Shown: positions 19,331-29,924, numbered from the stretch's first letter. The stretch: 64,000 nucleotides of DNA from Leguminivora glycinivorella (GCF_023078275.1 NC_062990.1:2187501-2251500); one strand, 5' to 3'. Made by a program: numbers and translations. Notes: generated by a model from the letters alone, not told the origin.

Positions 19331-19529
19331 TCCTACGATTTACCGATTAAGTGCGGAGAATACAGATCTGATAATTTTACAGGCACTACAGGCAGTTTTA
19401 TAACAATATTTAGCACATATACTTACCCTGCTTAAACAGATTTACGACGAAGGCTGCAAAAATATCTCGAAATTCAAGGAATGTGTCTATTCTGTCATAT
19501 GTTTTGTGTTTTGAACAATAAAGAGTTTA

Positions 19530-19890
19530 TACGCGGGCATTTTCAGAATTTGGGAGCCAAAATTATCGTAAGTGCGTTTTTACATTATTCGATCCGATAT
19601 CCCATATCCCATACATTACAGGCGCCATCTTGGATTTTTTCCATTGAAATCCTTCCGACATCCGATATCGGATCGGATAATGTGAAAACGGACGATAAGT
19701 ATGAAATGTTAGTAAAATATTGTTTGTGCTATTTACATAAACTTTAAGCAATAATCTACATTCCGACCGTGAAAAAAGTAAATTTTTAGACAGATTGTAT
19801 GCTTAATCGTCGTCACAAAACTGACAGCGAGTTAGTTTTTGTTAACGACTTACGCTAATTCTGGGTCCCAAATTCTGAAAATGACCACGT
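19530..19890. mobile_element. foldback element with a second foldback nested inside
   Basis: Outer arms (19530-19575 with 19845-19890) contain 'cattttcagaatttgggag' and its complement. Inner arms around 19570-19600 and 19660-19695 contain TCGATCCGATATC and GATATCGGATCGGATAATG. The inner element inserted into the outer one. Confidence 0.55.
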
Positions 19891-20093
19891 ACATAATGCT
19901 TTTACTGTTATCCCACTGTGTACTGCGCGATTACTATCAGGATCAAAGTGCTGTAACAGTTGAACACTGCTGATTGAAGATCCATAATTGGAAGGAACTT
20001 TCCAGTGTCTGTTATTGATATTGGTACCTAGTTTCCATATATACTCGCACATCATCATCATCCTCCTTGCGTTATCCCGGCATATAGGCTACT

Positions 20094-20537
20094 CACAGAG
20101 AACCTCCTACAGAGTGCCAATATTGTAAATTTTGTGCGCGCTACAAATCACCAGTGCTTGGGGCGCAAGGAGCGGGAGGGGAATGTGTTTAGCGGGCTGC
20201 GCCAGATGAAAAGGGAGTCGCGTAAGTAGCCAGTGTAAGTTGACCTATGCCGGCTCTGAATAAATTATAAATATGACTTATTTGTGGAATGTAATACCGT
20301 CTGTTTTTAAATTTGATCTTCTTGTTACCTTTCCACACTACAGGTGGACATCTTTAAGGCATCAAAATACCCTTTTTCAATTTTTTTATTGCGAAAAACA
20401 CGAGCTGCTTTCGGGTCAGTTACTTGGTCGTTACTGATCGGGCACGGCGAGCGCCCGCGCTTATATCATGGCAAATACAAGTAAGGCTGGTGACCGCGAG
20501 TCGTCTTGTAATGGATGTCTATAGGGGTTGGTCTGTG
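20094..20537 (-). mobile_element. hAT-type MITE, family H1, copy 2
   Basis: 444 bp, inverted relative to the 2981 copy. Ends CACAGAGAACCTCC and GGTTGGTCTGTG. Exact 8-bp duplication AGGCTACT at 20086-20093 and 20538-20545. It sits just past a minus-strand S1 SINE tail (20062-20083). Confidence 0.85.
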
Positions 20538-20545
20538 AGGCTACT

Positions 20546-20945
20546 AGACTCATATCGAATTTGGCACAAAAAATGGTTGTTTCCTGTAGTATTTGACATA
20601 AGAAACCAATGTTTATAAATTTTGGGTATTAATTTAAAGTGTATAATGACTAGGTACGTATTTAAGATTGAAAATGTGCGTAATATTTTTTTTAACTTTG
20701 GCCACCGAAAACGCTGTCAGCGATGTGATGACGTCATAGAACCTAACTTAACTTTATGTCGAATCAATCACTGACATGATGAACTTTATGCTTCATACAT
20801 AAATGTCAGAAAATTTTGCGTTCAATTCGATTGACGTTATGAAAATATGAACAAACGATTCTATAGAATTCAAGTCGTAATAAAATATGGTAATATTTTT
20901 TCGGTTCATTGGATAGTAATTAATAATATAAGACAGACTTTAAAA
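20546..20945. other. no recognisable feature
   Basis: AT-rich; no exon or shared repeat seen. Confidence 0.4.
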
Positions 20946-21255
20946 AAGGGTCAAGTAGCCTTTTGCCACGGCTCATGGGAACCTGGGGTCCGCTTTGACA
21001 ACTAATCCCAAGATTCGGCGTAGGCACTAGTTTTACGAAAGCGACTGCCATCTGACCTTCCAACCCGAAGGCAAACTAGGCCTTATTGGGATTGGTCCGG
21101 TTTCCTCACGATGTTTTCCTTCACCGAAAAGCGACTGGCAAATATCAAATGATATTTCGCATAACCAAAAACTCATTGGTACGAGCCGGGGTTCGAACCT
21201 GCGACCTCCGGATTGAAAGTCGCACGCTCTTACCGCTAGGCCACCAGCGCTTTTT
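20946..21255 (-). mobile_element. complete S1 SINE
   Basis: On the minus strand: head with a CTAGCGG box and GGTTCGAACC, body with the usual blocks, and 'gggttggaaggtcagatgg'. The usual 'gggataacgc' end is missing. Confidence 0.8.
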
Positions 21256-21289
21256 ACATACATACTCGTACATAGGTACATAAGTACAT

Positions 21290-21612
21290 AGTTACATCAA
21301 AGACATATATAACTCTGTATAGACAGATAAAGTCTAAGAAAAAAACGTACCTCAGTAGTCAGTACCATACAGAAAAAGGTACGGTGGCCTAGATGGCATT
21401 ACACCTTTGGGGTACGCTCAGCTAGATGGCGCTAATATTAATATTTGACATTTTAAAATATATCAAGCTAAGAATGTGGGCCAAATTGTCAAAACTGAGG
21501 TTCAAAAGTTTTAAGCCTGTTTCAAGAGAGATGGCAGTATATGCACTGGGATTACACATTTTACTTTGACAGTAACTCTCTATAATACCTAGGTACTCGA
21601 TACTCTTTGGTC
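21290..21612 (-). repeat. dispersed repeat R3, copy 2
   Basis: Inverted relative to 7325-7650. In both places it adjoins an S1 SINE region, which suggests that the SINE and R3 were duplicated together. Confidence 0.7.
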
Positions 21613-21865
21613 ACATACATAAAATCATATGTACCGGAGCTGAACCTCTGCTCGGATTATAATTTATAATGTTAATTACATTCCCTTTTGAAATTCAAGG
21701 AAATAGAGAATTTCAGAGTGACTGTATATAGTTACCTATATGTATATCTGATTAATTATAGATTCAAGATCTGAAATGCCAAAAGAGAGATATTATAATC
21801 CCTGATTGCCAATTAGTTTCTCATCTGCTAATGGCTGCTAAAAGATATGTTGTTTGAAGACAGTA

Positions 21866-22114
21866 CACTGAGAGAAAATACAACCAGTTTTCATGTTCGT
21901 TCAACAAGTTTTTTGGTTAAAATAGCGCCTACGTGCTCTTTGGTTCAAACAACAAGCTACTTGTCATTTGAATCGGCAATACATTTGAATCAACAAGTCG
22001 ATTTTATAAAAACAACCTGACACATATTGTTTTAAACATACGTTTGGCTGATTCAAACGGATAAACCGCAACAAGTCGAACTTGTTAAATTCACAATGCA
22101 AATTTCTCTCAGTG
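21866..22114 (+). mobile_element. 249-bp mariner-type MITE, copy 1
   Basis: Termini CACTGAGAGAAA and TTTCTCTCAGTG, flanked by TA on both sides (21864-21865, 22115-22116). The copy at 29293-29541 has exactly the same length and only a few differences. TA duplication suits Tc1/mariner-type movement. Confidence 0.85.
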
Positions 22115-22283
22115 TAGTGTTAATGGGATTACAAGTACAGCTCTCAGAATAGATTTCATCATCATCATCATGCTGCCCCGGCCGGTTTCGGCCGATTTAA
22201 TACAATGTATCATGTGAAGATCTATTGATATGCCCAGCTGGCCTAAGTACAGTAACCAGCATACATAAGTGATGATTTCTGTA

Positions 22284-22440
22284 CCTTGAAGCTTGGAGCG
22301 CTTGGCTTGATCCAAAAGAACGAATTCCCTAGGTCCTCCTATTCTAGGAAGTTTATTCAAGTTACCTTCCAAAGACAATGATGCCTGAAGAGCGCTTGCA
22401 ATACCATGTGGTTTCAGGTGACTTGGAAAATGTCTCAATT
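22284..22440 (-). pseudogene. fragment of the duplicated 70-codon exon and its flank
   Basis: Minus-strand sequence around 22290-22320 ('ggatcaagccaagcgctcca') matches part of the 23305-23514 exon. The following flank matches 23080-23200. The rest of the exon copy is missing, replaced by a Helitron-like fragment (22497-22734). Confidence 0.55.
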
Positions 22441-22496
22441 TTTTTCTGCCTTGGCTAGTTATGGTGTTTTGTCAGTTTTGTGGACCCTATAATAGA

Positions 22497-22734
22497 CTAG
22501 CTTTTTCCAGCTGCTACGCCCGCGTACTAATCTAATCTTGTTTTCCCATACAAACTTTGGACCCCCATTTCACCCCTTTAGGAGATGAATTATGAAAAAT
22601 CCTTTGTTAGTGTTCCTCTACACCTAAGGAACCTATGTGCCAAATTTAGAATCTGTAGGACTAGTGGTTCCGGCTGTGCGTTAATATGTCAGTCAGTCAG
22701 TCAGCCAGTCAGTTTCTTCTTTTATATATTTAGA
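22497..22734 (-). mobile_element. Helitron-like element, family L2
   Basis: On the minus strand it starts TCTAAATATATAAAAGAAG, has the (CTGA)n run and 'ttaacgcacagccggaaccac', and ends CTAG before T. Same family as 51819-53910 but only 238 bp. Confidence 0.7.
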
Positions 22735-22776
22735 AGATGATATTTTCGAAAGCCGAACGAGGATTTCTCCTTACCT

Positions 22777-23075
22777 GTGTCAAGATAGTCATCAGTGAGA
22801 TTCCATTGCTTTCTCCACTTCCTCAGAAAGTTGGTTCAGCGATGGCCTCCTCGCTGGTTGAGGAGTCCTCCAGGGCTCTGCTGTTGATGACCAGGCCCCG
22901 TAGCCGAATGGCATTTCTCCGACGCCAAACGAAAGCGATACGCCGCTGGCTCTGTCGCGCCAATACGCAAGCGCGATAGAGATAGATATCTACTAGCGCT
23001 TCGTTTCGTGAGCGTTTCGTGAGCGATTGTGCCATTCGGCTAGCCACCCAGGATGACTGTGTTCTGGCTCTTGAA
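22777..23075 (-). pseudogene. decayed copy of the 70-codon exon, split by MITE M1
   Basis: 22777-22894 matches the 3' half of the 23305-23514 exon, including the CAG|GTAAG donor, but a TGA interrupts the frame after EAIAEPTF. MITE M1 (22895-23050) separates it from a degraded 5' part (about 23046-23075). It lies in tandem with the intact exon. Confidence 0.65.
22895..23050 (-). mobile_element. MITE family M1, copy 2
   Basis: The uninterrupted paralog at 23400-23450 shows the empty site. The insertion is after 'gatgaccagg', with a duplication of only about 3-5 bp (ccagg/cagg) that cannot be fixed exactly. Confidence 0.75.
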
Positions 23076-23304
23076 GTACATGGCTTCCCAAATAACGAAG
23101 AATTCCCTAAGGTCCTTCTATTCAAGTTTATTCAAGTTACCTTCTAAAGATAATGATGACGCCTGAAGAACTTTTGCAAAACCATGCGATTTCACGAGCT
23201 GCCATTGTTATTTATGAATTTTCCTAGTTTTGCTTTTCCACGAAAATAATTCTGGACGATTTAAATAGTATGATCTTCAGAATATCAACAGAGTTTCTTC
23301 TTAC

Positions 23305-23514
23305 CTGTGTCAAAATGGTCATGAGTGAAATCCCATTGCTTTCTCCACTCCCTCTGAAAGTTGGTTCAGCGATGGCCTCCTCGCTGGTTGAGGAGTCCTC
23401 CAGGGCTCTGCTGTTGATGACCAGGATCACGGGACTCTGGCTTTTGGAGCGCTTGGCTTGGTCCAGCAGGCGGGAGAGCACTGAGGCGATTGAAGATTCG
23501 GAGGTAACGAGGCC
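23305..23514 (-). CDS. internal 70-codon exon of an unrecognised gene
   Basis: Acceptor TTCCAG and donor CAG|GTAAG bound 210 bp with phase 0 at both ends. The protein begins GLVTSESSIASVLSRLLDQA, continues with AKRSKSQSPVILVINSRALE, then an acidic/serine stretch, and ends ISLMTILTQ. Use of frame and GC content are exon-like, and two decayed tandem copies (22284-22440, 22777-23075) confirm the boundaries. A phase-0 end fits the terminal exon at 14636-14947. No family recognised. LINE1 begins about 20 bp upstream of the acceptor. Confidence 0.6.
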
Positions 23515-23745
23515 CTGGAACCAAAACAAATATTTTGTTTATCTATATCAGTCCGGCCGTTGCCGTCATTGTGATTAGTTGTGTCCTCACGCGTAGTTGA
23601 GAGATAACCAGTGATTTTGACCTCCCGTCCTTAGTTATTTACCTGTGCGGTCAATGTCTCGCGCGCCTGGTATTTGATAACGTTGTTTACGTGTTTCGTC
23701 GCATCTTTATACATTTTACACCTGCATTTACTTTAAATTACTAAC

Positions 23746-24675
23746 ATGAATTGTGCCAAGTGTCCCCAATTAGTTAATGATGGTGTTTTTTGTCATAAAT
23801 GTAAAAAGAATTTGCATTTTGGATGCGCTGGGTTAGCGGAAACAACCTACAAGCGTATGAATAATGATAAAAGGAATGCATGGCGCTGCCCCGTGTGTCG
23901 AGTGACCCCGCAATCGCCCCAAGTTTGTGAGGAGCCCGCTTTAACTTTAACTGACTTATATGACGAATTGAAAACCTCGAGAACGTCGATTGAGTCAAAG
24001 ATTGACGGGGTTGAGCAACAAGTTATCGATCTGAATAACAAATGGAGCAGCTTGGAGTCGCGCCTGGCTGGCATGGAGGAGAGGATCTCGACCACAGAAG
24101 ATAAAATGGAGACTCTTTCGACTTTGCCGTCTCAAATTAAGGATTTGCAGGAGCAAGTGGCCTGCCTTAAAAAAGAAAATAATGAGCGTGACCAGTTTGG
24201 CAGGCAAAATAACTTGGAGATCACCGGCGTTCCGTCACGTTCAGGGGAAAATTTGCGTACCATTCTAAATAATATTTGTACCAAGGTTGGCTTTGTCCTT
24301 GACCAATCAGATATTGACTGTATTCATCGCATTAGAGTGTTTTCTACGGAAGCGAAGCACCAGAATCTTCGCCCACCCTCGATCATCGTACGGTTCACAC
24401 GGCGTGTGCGCAGGGACGAGCTGCTGGCGGCGGCCCGCGCGCGCCGCGGCCTCACCACAGCGGACGCCGGCCTCGATGGACCGTCGACCAATATTTACCT
24501 GAACGAGCACCTCACGCCCGCAAATAAGATGTTGCTAAAGAGGGCCCGCGAAGTAAAATCAGAGCTCAACTATTCTTATGTATGGGTGAAAGAAGGCAAG
24601 ATCTTCGTGCGTAAAAATGACACTTCTAGGGTTATACGTATCGTGTCCGAATCCGACCTTTTAAAACTTAAATGA
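23746..24675 (+). CDS. LINE1 ORF1 protein: PHD-like zinc finger, coiled coil, RNA-binding domain
   Basis: 309 aa. Residues 3-52 have a C4HC3 PHD-like pattern (CAKC, CHKC, H24, C27, WRCPVC). About 75-155 is a heptad-rich coiled coil (VEQQVIDLNNKWSSLESRL) followed by a basic linker. From about 160 the segment NNLEITGVPS to the end resembles the RRM-like and C-terminal domains of LINE ORF1 proteins, which coat element RNA and act as nucleic-acid chaperones. Codons 215-245 (24387-24490) are strikingly GC-rich (RRDELLAAARARRGL). ATG 23746 is the first in frame. ORF2 starts 299 bp downstream. Confidence 0.8.
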   Translation: MNCAKCPQLVNDGVFCHKCKKNLHFGCAGLAETTYKRMNNDKRNAWRCPVCRVTPQSPQVCEEPALTLTDLYDELKTSRTSIESKIDGVEQQVIDLNNKWSSLESRLAGMEERISTTEDKMETLSTLPSQIKDLQEQVACLKKENNERDQFGRQNNLEITGVPSRSGENLRTILNNICTKVGFVLDQSDIDCIHRIRVFSTEAKHQNLRPPSIIVRFTRRVRRDELLAAARARRGLTTADAGLDGPSTNIYLNEHLTPANKMLLKRAREVKSELNYSYVWVKEGKIFVRKNDTSRVIRIVSESDLLKLK

Positions 24676-24974
24676 CTCTTGTTTTTTATAAACTTGTGCC
24701 ATATTTTGTACCACCATAGCGCCGATCGGTGTATTTCTAAAAATCTATACTGTATTATTATTGAATTGTACTTCTACTCGTGTACTTCGTTTAACATATT
24801 TTACTGCGCCCCACATATAATGAAAATATTTACATATATTTGTATTACATTCTTGTTTGTAGTAATGTTTAGATGCCCATTAATAGTTATATACCAAACT
24901 CGTATTACATTTTTGGCATACTGTGAGCCGTGTTATTACTGCGTGTTTGTATTTATTTCCTTCTATACCTACGA

Positions 24975-27857
24975 ATGTTAAGTCTTAATAATTTAAGTGT
25001 TTATTATCAGAACGTGAGGGGACTCAGAACCAAATCTCATTCTTTTCTAGCAAATGTACTTTTGGCCAATTACGATATCATATGTTTAACCGAAACCTGG
25101 CTCACGGATGATTTTAGTGATGAGGAATTCTTCTATCATAATTATGTTGTTTATCGTCGAGACCGGCCGTCGTGGACGGCGGCGCGCGGCGGCGGCGTGC
25201 TGGTGGCGGTGCGGCGCGACCTGCGCGCGCTGCGCTCCGACGATCTCTGCAGCGCGACCAGCTCCGAGGAGCTGTGGCTGTCTCTGCCCTTAGCTGCCGC
25301 TAGCACGTCTCCCGCTGCGCCTGGCCGCGCGACTTACTTACGCATAGCTTGTGTTTATTTCCCACATAATCGTAACCATGCTGATTCTCTGGAATTATTT
25401 TTTAATAATGTCAATGACCTTATATGTCGCCACCCAAGCGATACCTACCTGTTGTTAGGTGATTTTAATATATCTCATGCGATTTGGAACTATAATAATT
25501 ACTCAATTCTAACTCTTACTCACAATAATAATCCCTTAGCTGTTACACTTTCTGAATTTCTCTCTCTCTCTGGATTACAACAATATAACGGATGTGTCAA
25601 TGCTCTTGGTCGCATTTTGGATCTTGTCATTAGTAATGTTAGTTGCGTTGTTTCTGTCTGTCCATCTCCCCTTACGCAAGAAGATTTACACCATAAATCA
25701 TTAGTAATTTATTTTCCTTTATCAATAACGAAATCTTTGAACTCCACAGCGCATTATAAATATCTTTATCATTTAGCTAATTTTGAAAGTCTACGGCAGG
25801 GTCTTTCTGACGTCGACTGGTCTGTAATTGATGACATGGACACGGAAAGTGCCACAAGTTATTTCTATTCTACCTTGAATACGTTATTAAACGATTTCGT
25901 TCCAAAACGTAAGGTTTTTTCAACTTCTAAGTTTCCTCCATGGTATAATAGACCTTTAATTAAAATTATTAAAAACAAATTAAATGCTCATGCTAGGTGG
26001 AAAAAATATAAAAACCCCATTGATTATTCCGAATTTCACTTACTAAGAAAAAGGGAAAAGAAACTTAGTAAAGACTGTTACACTAAATATATTACCCTCA
26101 GTGAAAAGAAAATTACTTCTTCGCCCAAATATTTTTGGAGTTTTATTAAATCTAAATTTTCTGCAAACGAGGTACCGTCTAACATGTATTATAATGATAT
26201 ATCTTCCTCCGAAGGCGATGTTATTTGTGATCTATTTAACGATTATTTCAGTTCTGTTTTCGTGACTGGAAGTAATCAGTCACAATTTTCTTCACCTCAG
26301 TCCTCGTCCGTCTCTGTTGATATTTCTAGTATTCATATTACTGATGATTTAGTGTCCAAGTATCTAAAAGGCTTATGCGTCAATAAAGGAGCAGGTTTTG
26401 ATAATATACATCCATTTTTAGTGTCCAAACTTTACTCAGAACTCGCAGTTCCACTAGGTAAGCTTTTTAGAAGGTCTATCAGTGAAGGCATTGTTCCGAG
26501 CATCTGGAAGCGTGCAATTATAACACCTGTGCATAAAGGCGGTGATAAACACAATGTCAAGCTTTATAGACCAATTTCGAAACTATGCACATTTGCTAAG
26601 GTCTTTGAAAAGATTGTGACGAATGAAATGACGGCTCTAGTCTCCCGACACATTTCTGTGCAGCAACATGGCTTTTTCAAGGGTAGAAGCGTGGACACTA
26701 ATCTAGTTACTTATACTGAACATATTATTGATGCTTTGGATGCCGGTTATCAGGTGGACGCCGTGTATACCGATTTTTCGAAATGCTTTGATAAAATAGA
26801 TCATTCTATTTTACTTCAGAAGCTTTCCAAGATCGGTATACACGGTGACCTCTTCAGATGGTTAAAATCATATATAAGTAATAGAAGCCAGGCGGTCGCA
26901 CTTAAGGGCTATAGGTCGAGATTTCTACCCATCCCTTCAGGTGTTCCTCAGGGCTCGCATCTGGGGCCATTTTTATTTGTCTTATATGTTAACGATATGG
27001 GTACTGTCTTTCAATCTTCATCCCACATACTTTACGCAGATGATACAAAAATTTATAGAACGATTAAAAATCTGGATGATTGTGTTGCATTACAATCTGA
27101 TTTGTCACGGTTTGCAGAGTACTGCCGGCAAAATAACTTAATTCTAAATGCTGATAAATGCTACACTATCACGTTTACCCGTAAACATAACCCAATTACT
27201 TTTGATTATATATTGAGTGGTAGCAGTGTCTCGCGTGTTTCGTCGATTCGCGATTTAGGAATTACTCTGGACGCTAAACTTTCCTTTAATGAACATTTAG
27301 ATAATATCGTGGCTAAAGCATATAAAAAATTAGGAATGATTTTGCGTTTTAGTAAACCATTCAATGGTACATTTGCGTTAAAAGTTTTGTATTATAGCTT
27401 CGTCCGAAGTATATTAGAATTTGGCAGTGTTGTTTGGTCTCCACACTATGGTATTCATAAGTCTCGGCTTGAAAGGATTCAAAAAATTTTTTGTAAGTCC
27501 CTTGATTATAGAATTGGACGATATAACTCTGATTATCTCTCGTCTGCGGCTAGGCATAGTCTTCCTCCTTTAGAAAAAAGAAGAACCTATCTTGATGTTT
27601 TGTTTTTATTTAAAATTATTAATAATCACATTGACTCCCCCTTTTTATTAGAAAATATCTCCTTCAAAATATCTCGGTTCCACTCACGTTCTAAACCTAC
27701 TTTCGCTATTTCCTCCTGTAGCACACAGTATGCTAAAAACTCTTTCTTTAGGCGCACTTGTAACTTTTATAATAATTCGATTAATAATATTGATATTTTT
27801 GCTCATAATTTGTCCAGTTTCAAGAACAAGGTTCGGCAATTACTGTTTTCTTGTTAA
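24975..27857 (+). CDS. LINE1 ORF2: AP-endonuclease and reverse transcriptase
   Basis: I chose the ATG at 24975 (MLSLNNLSVYYQNVRGLRTK) over an in-frame ATG 45 bp upstream because the endonuclease domain starts right after it. Endonuclease motifs: YQNVRG, LTETWL, LLLGDFN; the usual SDH motif is replaced by LHHKS. Reverse transcriptase motifs: YTDFSKCFDKIDHSIL, GVPQGSHLGPFLFVLYVND, the catalytic YADD in ILYADDTKIY, and LGITLD. The C-terminal 200 residues include the usual thumb and Cys-poor tail. 960 aa, near full length for the group, no stop or frameshift. Acts in target-primed reverse transcription. A GC-rich island (25160-25335) encodes an Ala/Arg/Gly-rich stretch within the endonuclease domain. 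Confidence 0.88.
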   Translation: MLSLNNLSVYYQNVRGLRTKSHSFLANVLLANYDIICLTETWLTDDFSDEEFFYHNYVVYRRDRPSWTAARGGGVLVAVRRDLRALRSDDLCSATSSEELWLSLPLAAASTSPAAPGRATYLRIACVYFPHNRNHADSLELFFNNVNDLICRHPSDTYLLLGDFNISHAIWNYNNYSILTLTHNNNPLAVTLSEFLSLSGLQQYNGCVNALGRILDLVISNVSCVVSVCPSPLTQEDLHHKSLVIYFPLSITKSLNSTAHYKYLYHLANFESLRQGLSDVDWSVIDDMDTESATSYFYSTLNTLLNDFVPKRKVFSTSKFPPWYNRPLIKIIKNKLNAHARWKKYKNPIDYSEFHLLRKREKKLSKDCYTKYITLSEKKITSSPKYFWSFIKSKFSANEVPSNMYYNDISSSEGDVICDLFNDYFSSVFVTGSNQSQFSSPQSSSVSVDISSIHITDDLVSKYLKGLCVNKGAGFDNIHPFLVSKLYSELAVPLGKLFRRSISEGIVPSIWKRAIITPVHKGGDKHNVKLYRPISKLCTFAKVFEKIVTNEMTALVSRHISVQQHGFFKGRSVDTNLVTYTEHIIDALDAGYQVDAVYTDFSKCFDKIDHSILLQKLSKIGIHGDLFRWLKSYISNRSQAVALKGYRSRFLPIPSGVPQGSHLGPFLFVLYVNDMGTVFQSSSHILYADDTKIYRTIKNLDDCVALQSDLSRFAEYCRQNNLILNADKCYTITFTRKHNPITFDYILSGSSVSRVSSIRDLGITLDAKLSFNEHLDNIVAKAYKKLGMILRFSKPFNGTFALKVLYYSFVRSILEFGSVVWSPHYGIHKSRLERIQKIFCKSLDYRIGRYNSDYLSSAARHSLPPLEKRRTYLDVLFLFKIINNHIDSPFLLENISFKISRFHSRSKPTFAISSCSTQYAKNSFFRRTCNFYNNSINNIDIFAHNLSSFKNKVRQLLFSC

Positions 27858-28210
27858 CTGTATTATTTTTTCATTAAGTAGATTTTATAAGATGCATCCT
27901 TGCGTGTGTACCTACTCAACTACTGCGTGTGTAATTTTGTTAACTATTTTTACTTAAATTTAACCATCTAGTAATGTAGGAAACTCTAGGCCTAGATTTA
28001 TATATATTTTTGTAAACCGTACTTGTAAAAGGCTGTTTGATTTCTAAATAAATTAAAAAAAAAAAAAAAAAAAAATATTTCATTGACAGATTGTTTTTAA
28101 AAAATCACTGATTTAAACTTTCATGACTAACTTTTAAGTCGGGACTTAACGGCGTATTATTATTTTTTTTTTATATAAAGTGTCTTCCAGAGTGTGGGTA
28201 TGTTTTTTGT

Positions 28211-28434
28211 CACGTATTAAGTCGATATAGCGTTCAACATGTTTCGATCCAATTTCGAGGACCTTTCTCAAGAGTAGCGACCCCGCCTTTACATGTCGAG
28301 AGCGCGACGCATACAGTCATATGCATAGAGACATGCGTCGCGCTCTCGACATGTAAAGGTGGGGTCGCTACTCTTGAGAAAGGTCCTCGAAATTGGATCG
28401 AAACATGTCGAACGTTATATCGACTTAATACGTG
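28211..28434. mobile_element. foldback element with 102-bp near-perfect arms
   Basis: Arms 28211-28312 and 28333-28434 start CACGTATTAAGTCGATATAG and differ at only a few positions around a 20-bp spacer. Transcription across it would give a long hairpin RNA. No other copy in the window. Confidence 0.8.
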
Positions 28435-28469
28435 AGTAACCCGCTTAAAATATTTTTATAGTATTTTAT

Positions 28470-28585
28470 GCAACAGGCGTTTAAAGGAGGTCAAAAAAGA
28501 CGAGTGGCGTTGGGTAACAATTTGAGGCGAAGCCGAAAATTGTTATTGAGACGTCACGAGTATTTTTTGACTCAGTTAAACACCG
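28470..28585. repeat. palindromic block before repeat R1
   Basis: 'atgcaacaggcgtttaaa' and 'aaaaaagacgagtgg' recur inverted as 'tttaaacaccgttgcat' and related sequence near 28540-28585. Confidence 0.5.
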
Positions 28586-28920
28586 TTGCATACAATACTT
28601 TTTCTACGACTATGCACTAGTTTTTAATAGTTTTCTTGAATAACTTTCGTGAAATTTACACTGTTTCCTCTATTTTGACTCAAAGGTTTGCACTGTCAGC
28701 TCGGCTGCCCAAAGCCTTCCCGCGCACGCCCGCAGTGTCGTTATAAGGCGTTGCCATGGTTACAGAGCCAAACAATGCGTTTTCAGTTTTTTCGATACTG
28801 CGCGCATGCGCGGAAAGCCGGCGGACGCTGGCTTTGGGGAATAGACCTTTATGTAGGGTTTTAAAGATCTGTGCACGACCCTGTAAATGACGAATAACAG
28901 TTCGGGAGTAGAAAAAATAA
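28575..28920 (+). repeat. dispersed repeat R1, copy 2
   Basis: Aligns with 4294-4630 in the same orientation, with small indels around 28680-28760. Confidence 0.7.
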
Positions 28921-29044
28921 ATATGAGTCTCACGGGAGTTTTATAGTTAAAATGTTTTTTGTCGTTAGATGTTACCGCGTGCGCCCTCAACGGTGCGCCA
29001 AAATGATCACCGAGTAGGACCCACGAAACACTGAGGAAATCCTT

Positions 29045-29235
29045 TGCCCAAAAGTGAGGCTAAGTATTTAAAAATAAAAGCGAGGCGAGAGGCTGGCAAC
29101 CTGTCACGCAATGTCACAATTTAGTTTTCTTTTAACCCTTTTTGCCAAGAGTGGCACTGAAACTTGAGTAGTTCATGTGCTCTGTCTACCCCTTTACGGA
29201 TACAGGCGTGATTGTATGTATGTATGTTTGTATGT
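29045..29235 (+). repeat. dispersed repeat R5 with GTATGTAT tail
   Basis: Blocks 'gcgagaggctggcaacctgt', 'aagagtggcactgaaacttg' and 'ctctgtctaccccttta', then a (GTAT)n tail. Copies: 37090-37330 (-), 38405-38620 (-), 51145-51200 and 57005-57062 (ends only), and 58540-58760 (+). The tail suggests a retroposed element 3' end (inference). Confidence 0.65.
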
Positions 29236-29292
29236 TAAAAATAAAAGATGTTACGGACGGTGATCAGTCAGACACAGGCACAATGAAAGCTA

Positions 29293-29541
29293 CACTGAGA
29301 GAAAATACAAGCAGTTTTCATGTTCGTTCAACAAGTTTTTTGGTTAAAATAGCGCCTACGTGCTCTTTGGTTCAAACAACAAGCTACTTGTCATTTGAAT
29401 CGGCAATATATTTGAATCAACAAGTCGATTTTATAAAAACAACCTGACACATATTGTTTTAAACATACGTTTGGCTGATTCAAACGGATAAACCGCAACA
29501 AGTCGAAGTTGTTAAATTCACAATGCAAATTTCTCTCAGTG
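29293..29541 (+). mobile_element. 249-bp mariner-type MITE, copy 2
   Basis: Same ends and TA flanks (29291-29292, 29542-29543) as the 21866 copy, with only scattered substitutions. Confidence 0.85.
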
Positions 29542-29924
29542 TATAGGCGAGACTGGTTGGAATATTTTAAATTAGATGCCCGGAAAAACATAGCGTGAAG
29601 TTTTTTTTTAAGACGAAGTGACGGCACGGCACAAGTCTTCTTTACTCAGAAACAAACTATCCCTCATAACACATAATGTATTCGCCCAGATTTCACAATA
29701 TAAAACCGTCACTTGTTTTCCTTAGCCCGACAGATTCGCAAGAAAACGTATGGGCCCCTCGGGCACCGTAAGGGTACAGTTTCAGACAAAGATAACGAAA
29801 GTAAGGATAAGATTTATATAGGAAAGCCTCAATAATCAGAATTAAAAAAATAAACCTGTTCGCATGACGGAGTGTTCGCATTATAGTATGCTGAAAAAAA
29901 AATTGAGCTTTTCCTTATCTTCGA

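Larger units (their letters stand above)
23536..28072 (+). mobile_element. complete non-LTR retrotransposon LINE1 (Jockey/CR1 group)
   Basis: About 4.5 kb: 5' UTR, ORF1 (23746-24675), ORF2 (24975-27857), 3' UTR and a poly-A tail at 28049-28072. AAATATTT occurs at 23528-23535 and 28073-28080 and may be the target duplication, but A-richness makes this uncertain. Both ORFs are uninterrupted, so the copy is young. It lies antisense to the exon at 23305-23514. ORF architecture and the YADD motif place it in the Jockey/CR1 group; the clade is not resolved. Confidence 0.8.

Noticed and set aside
19427..19453. 27-bp microexon (minus) with strong acceptor and GTAAGTAT donor
   Set aside because: Only one frame is open, and it is incompatible in phase with neighbouring candidate exons; too short to support without transcripts.
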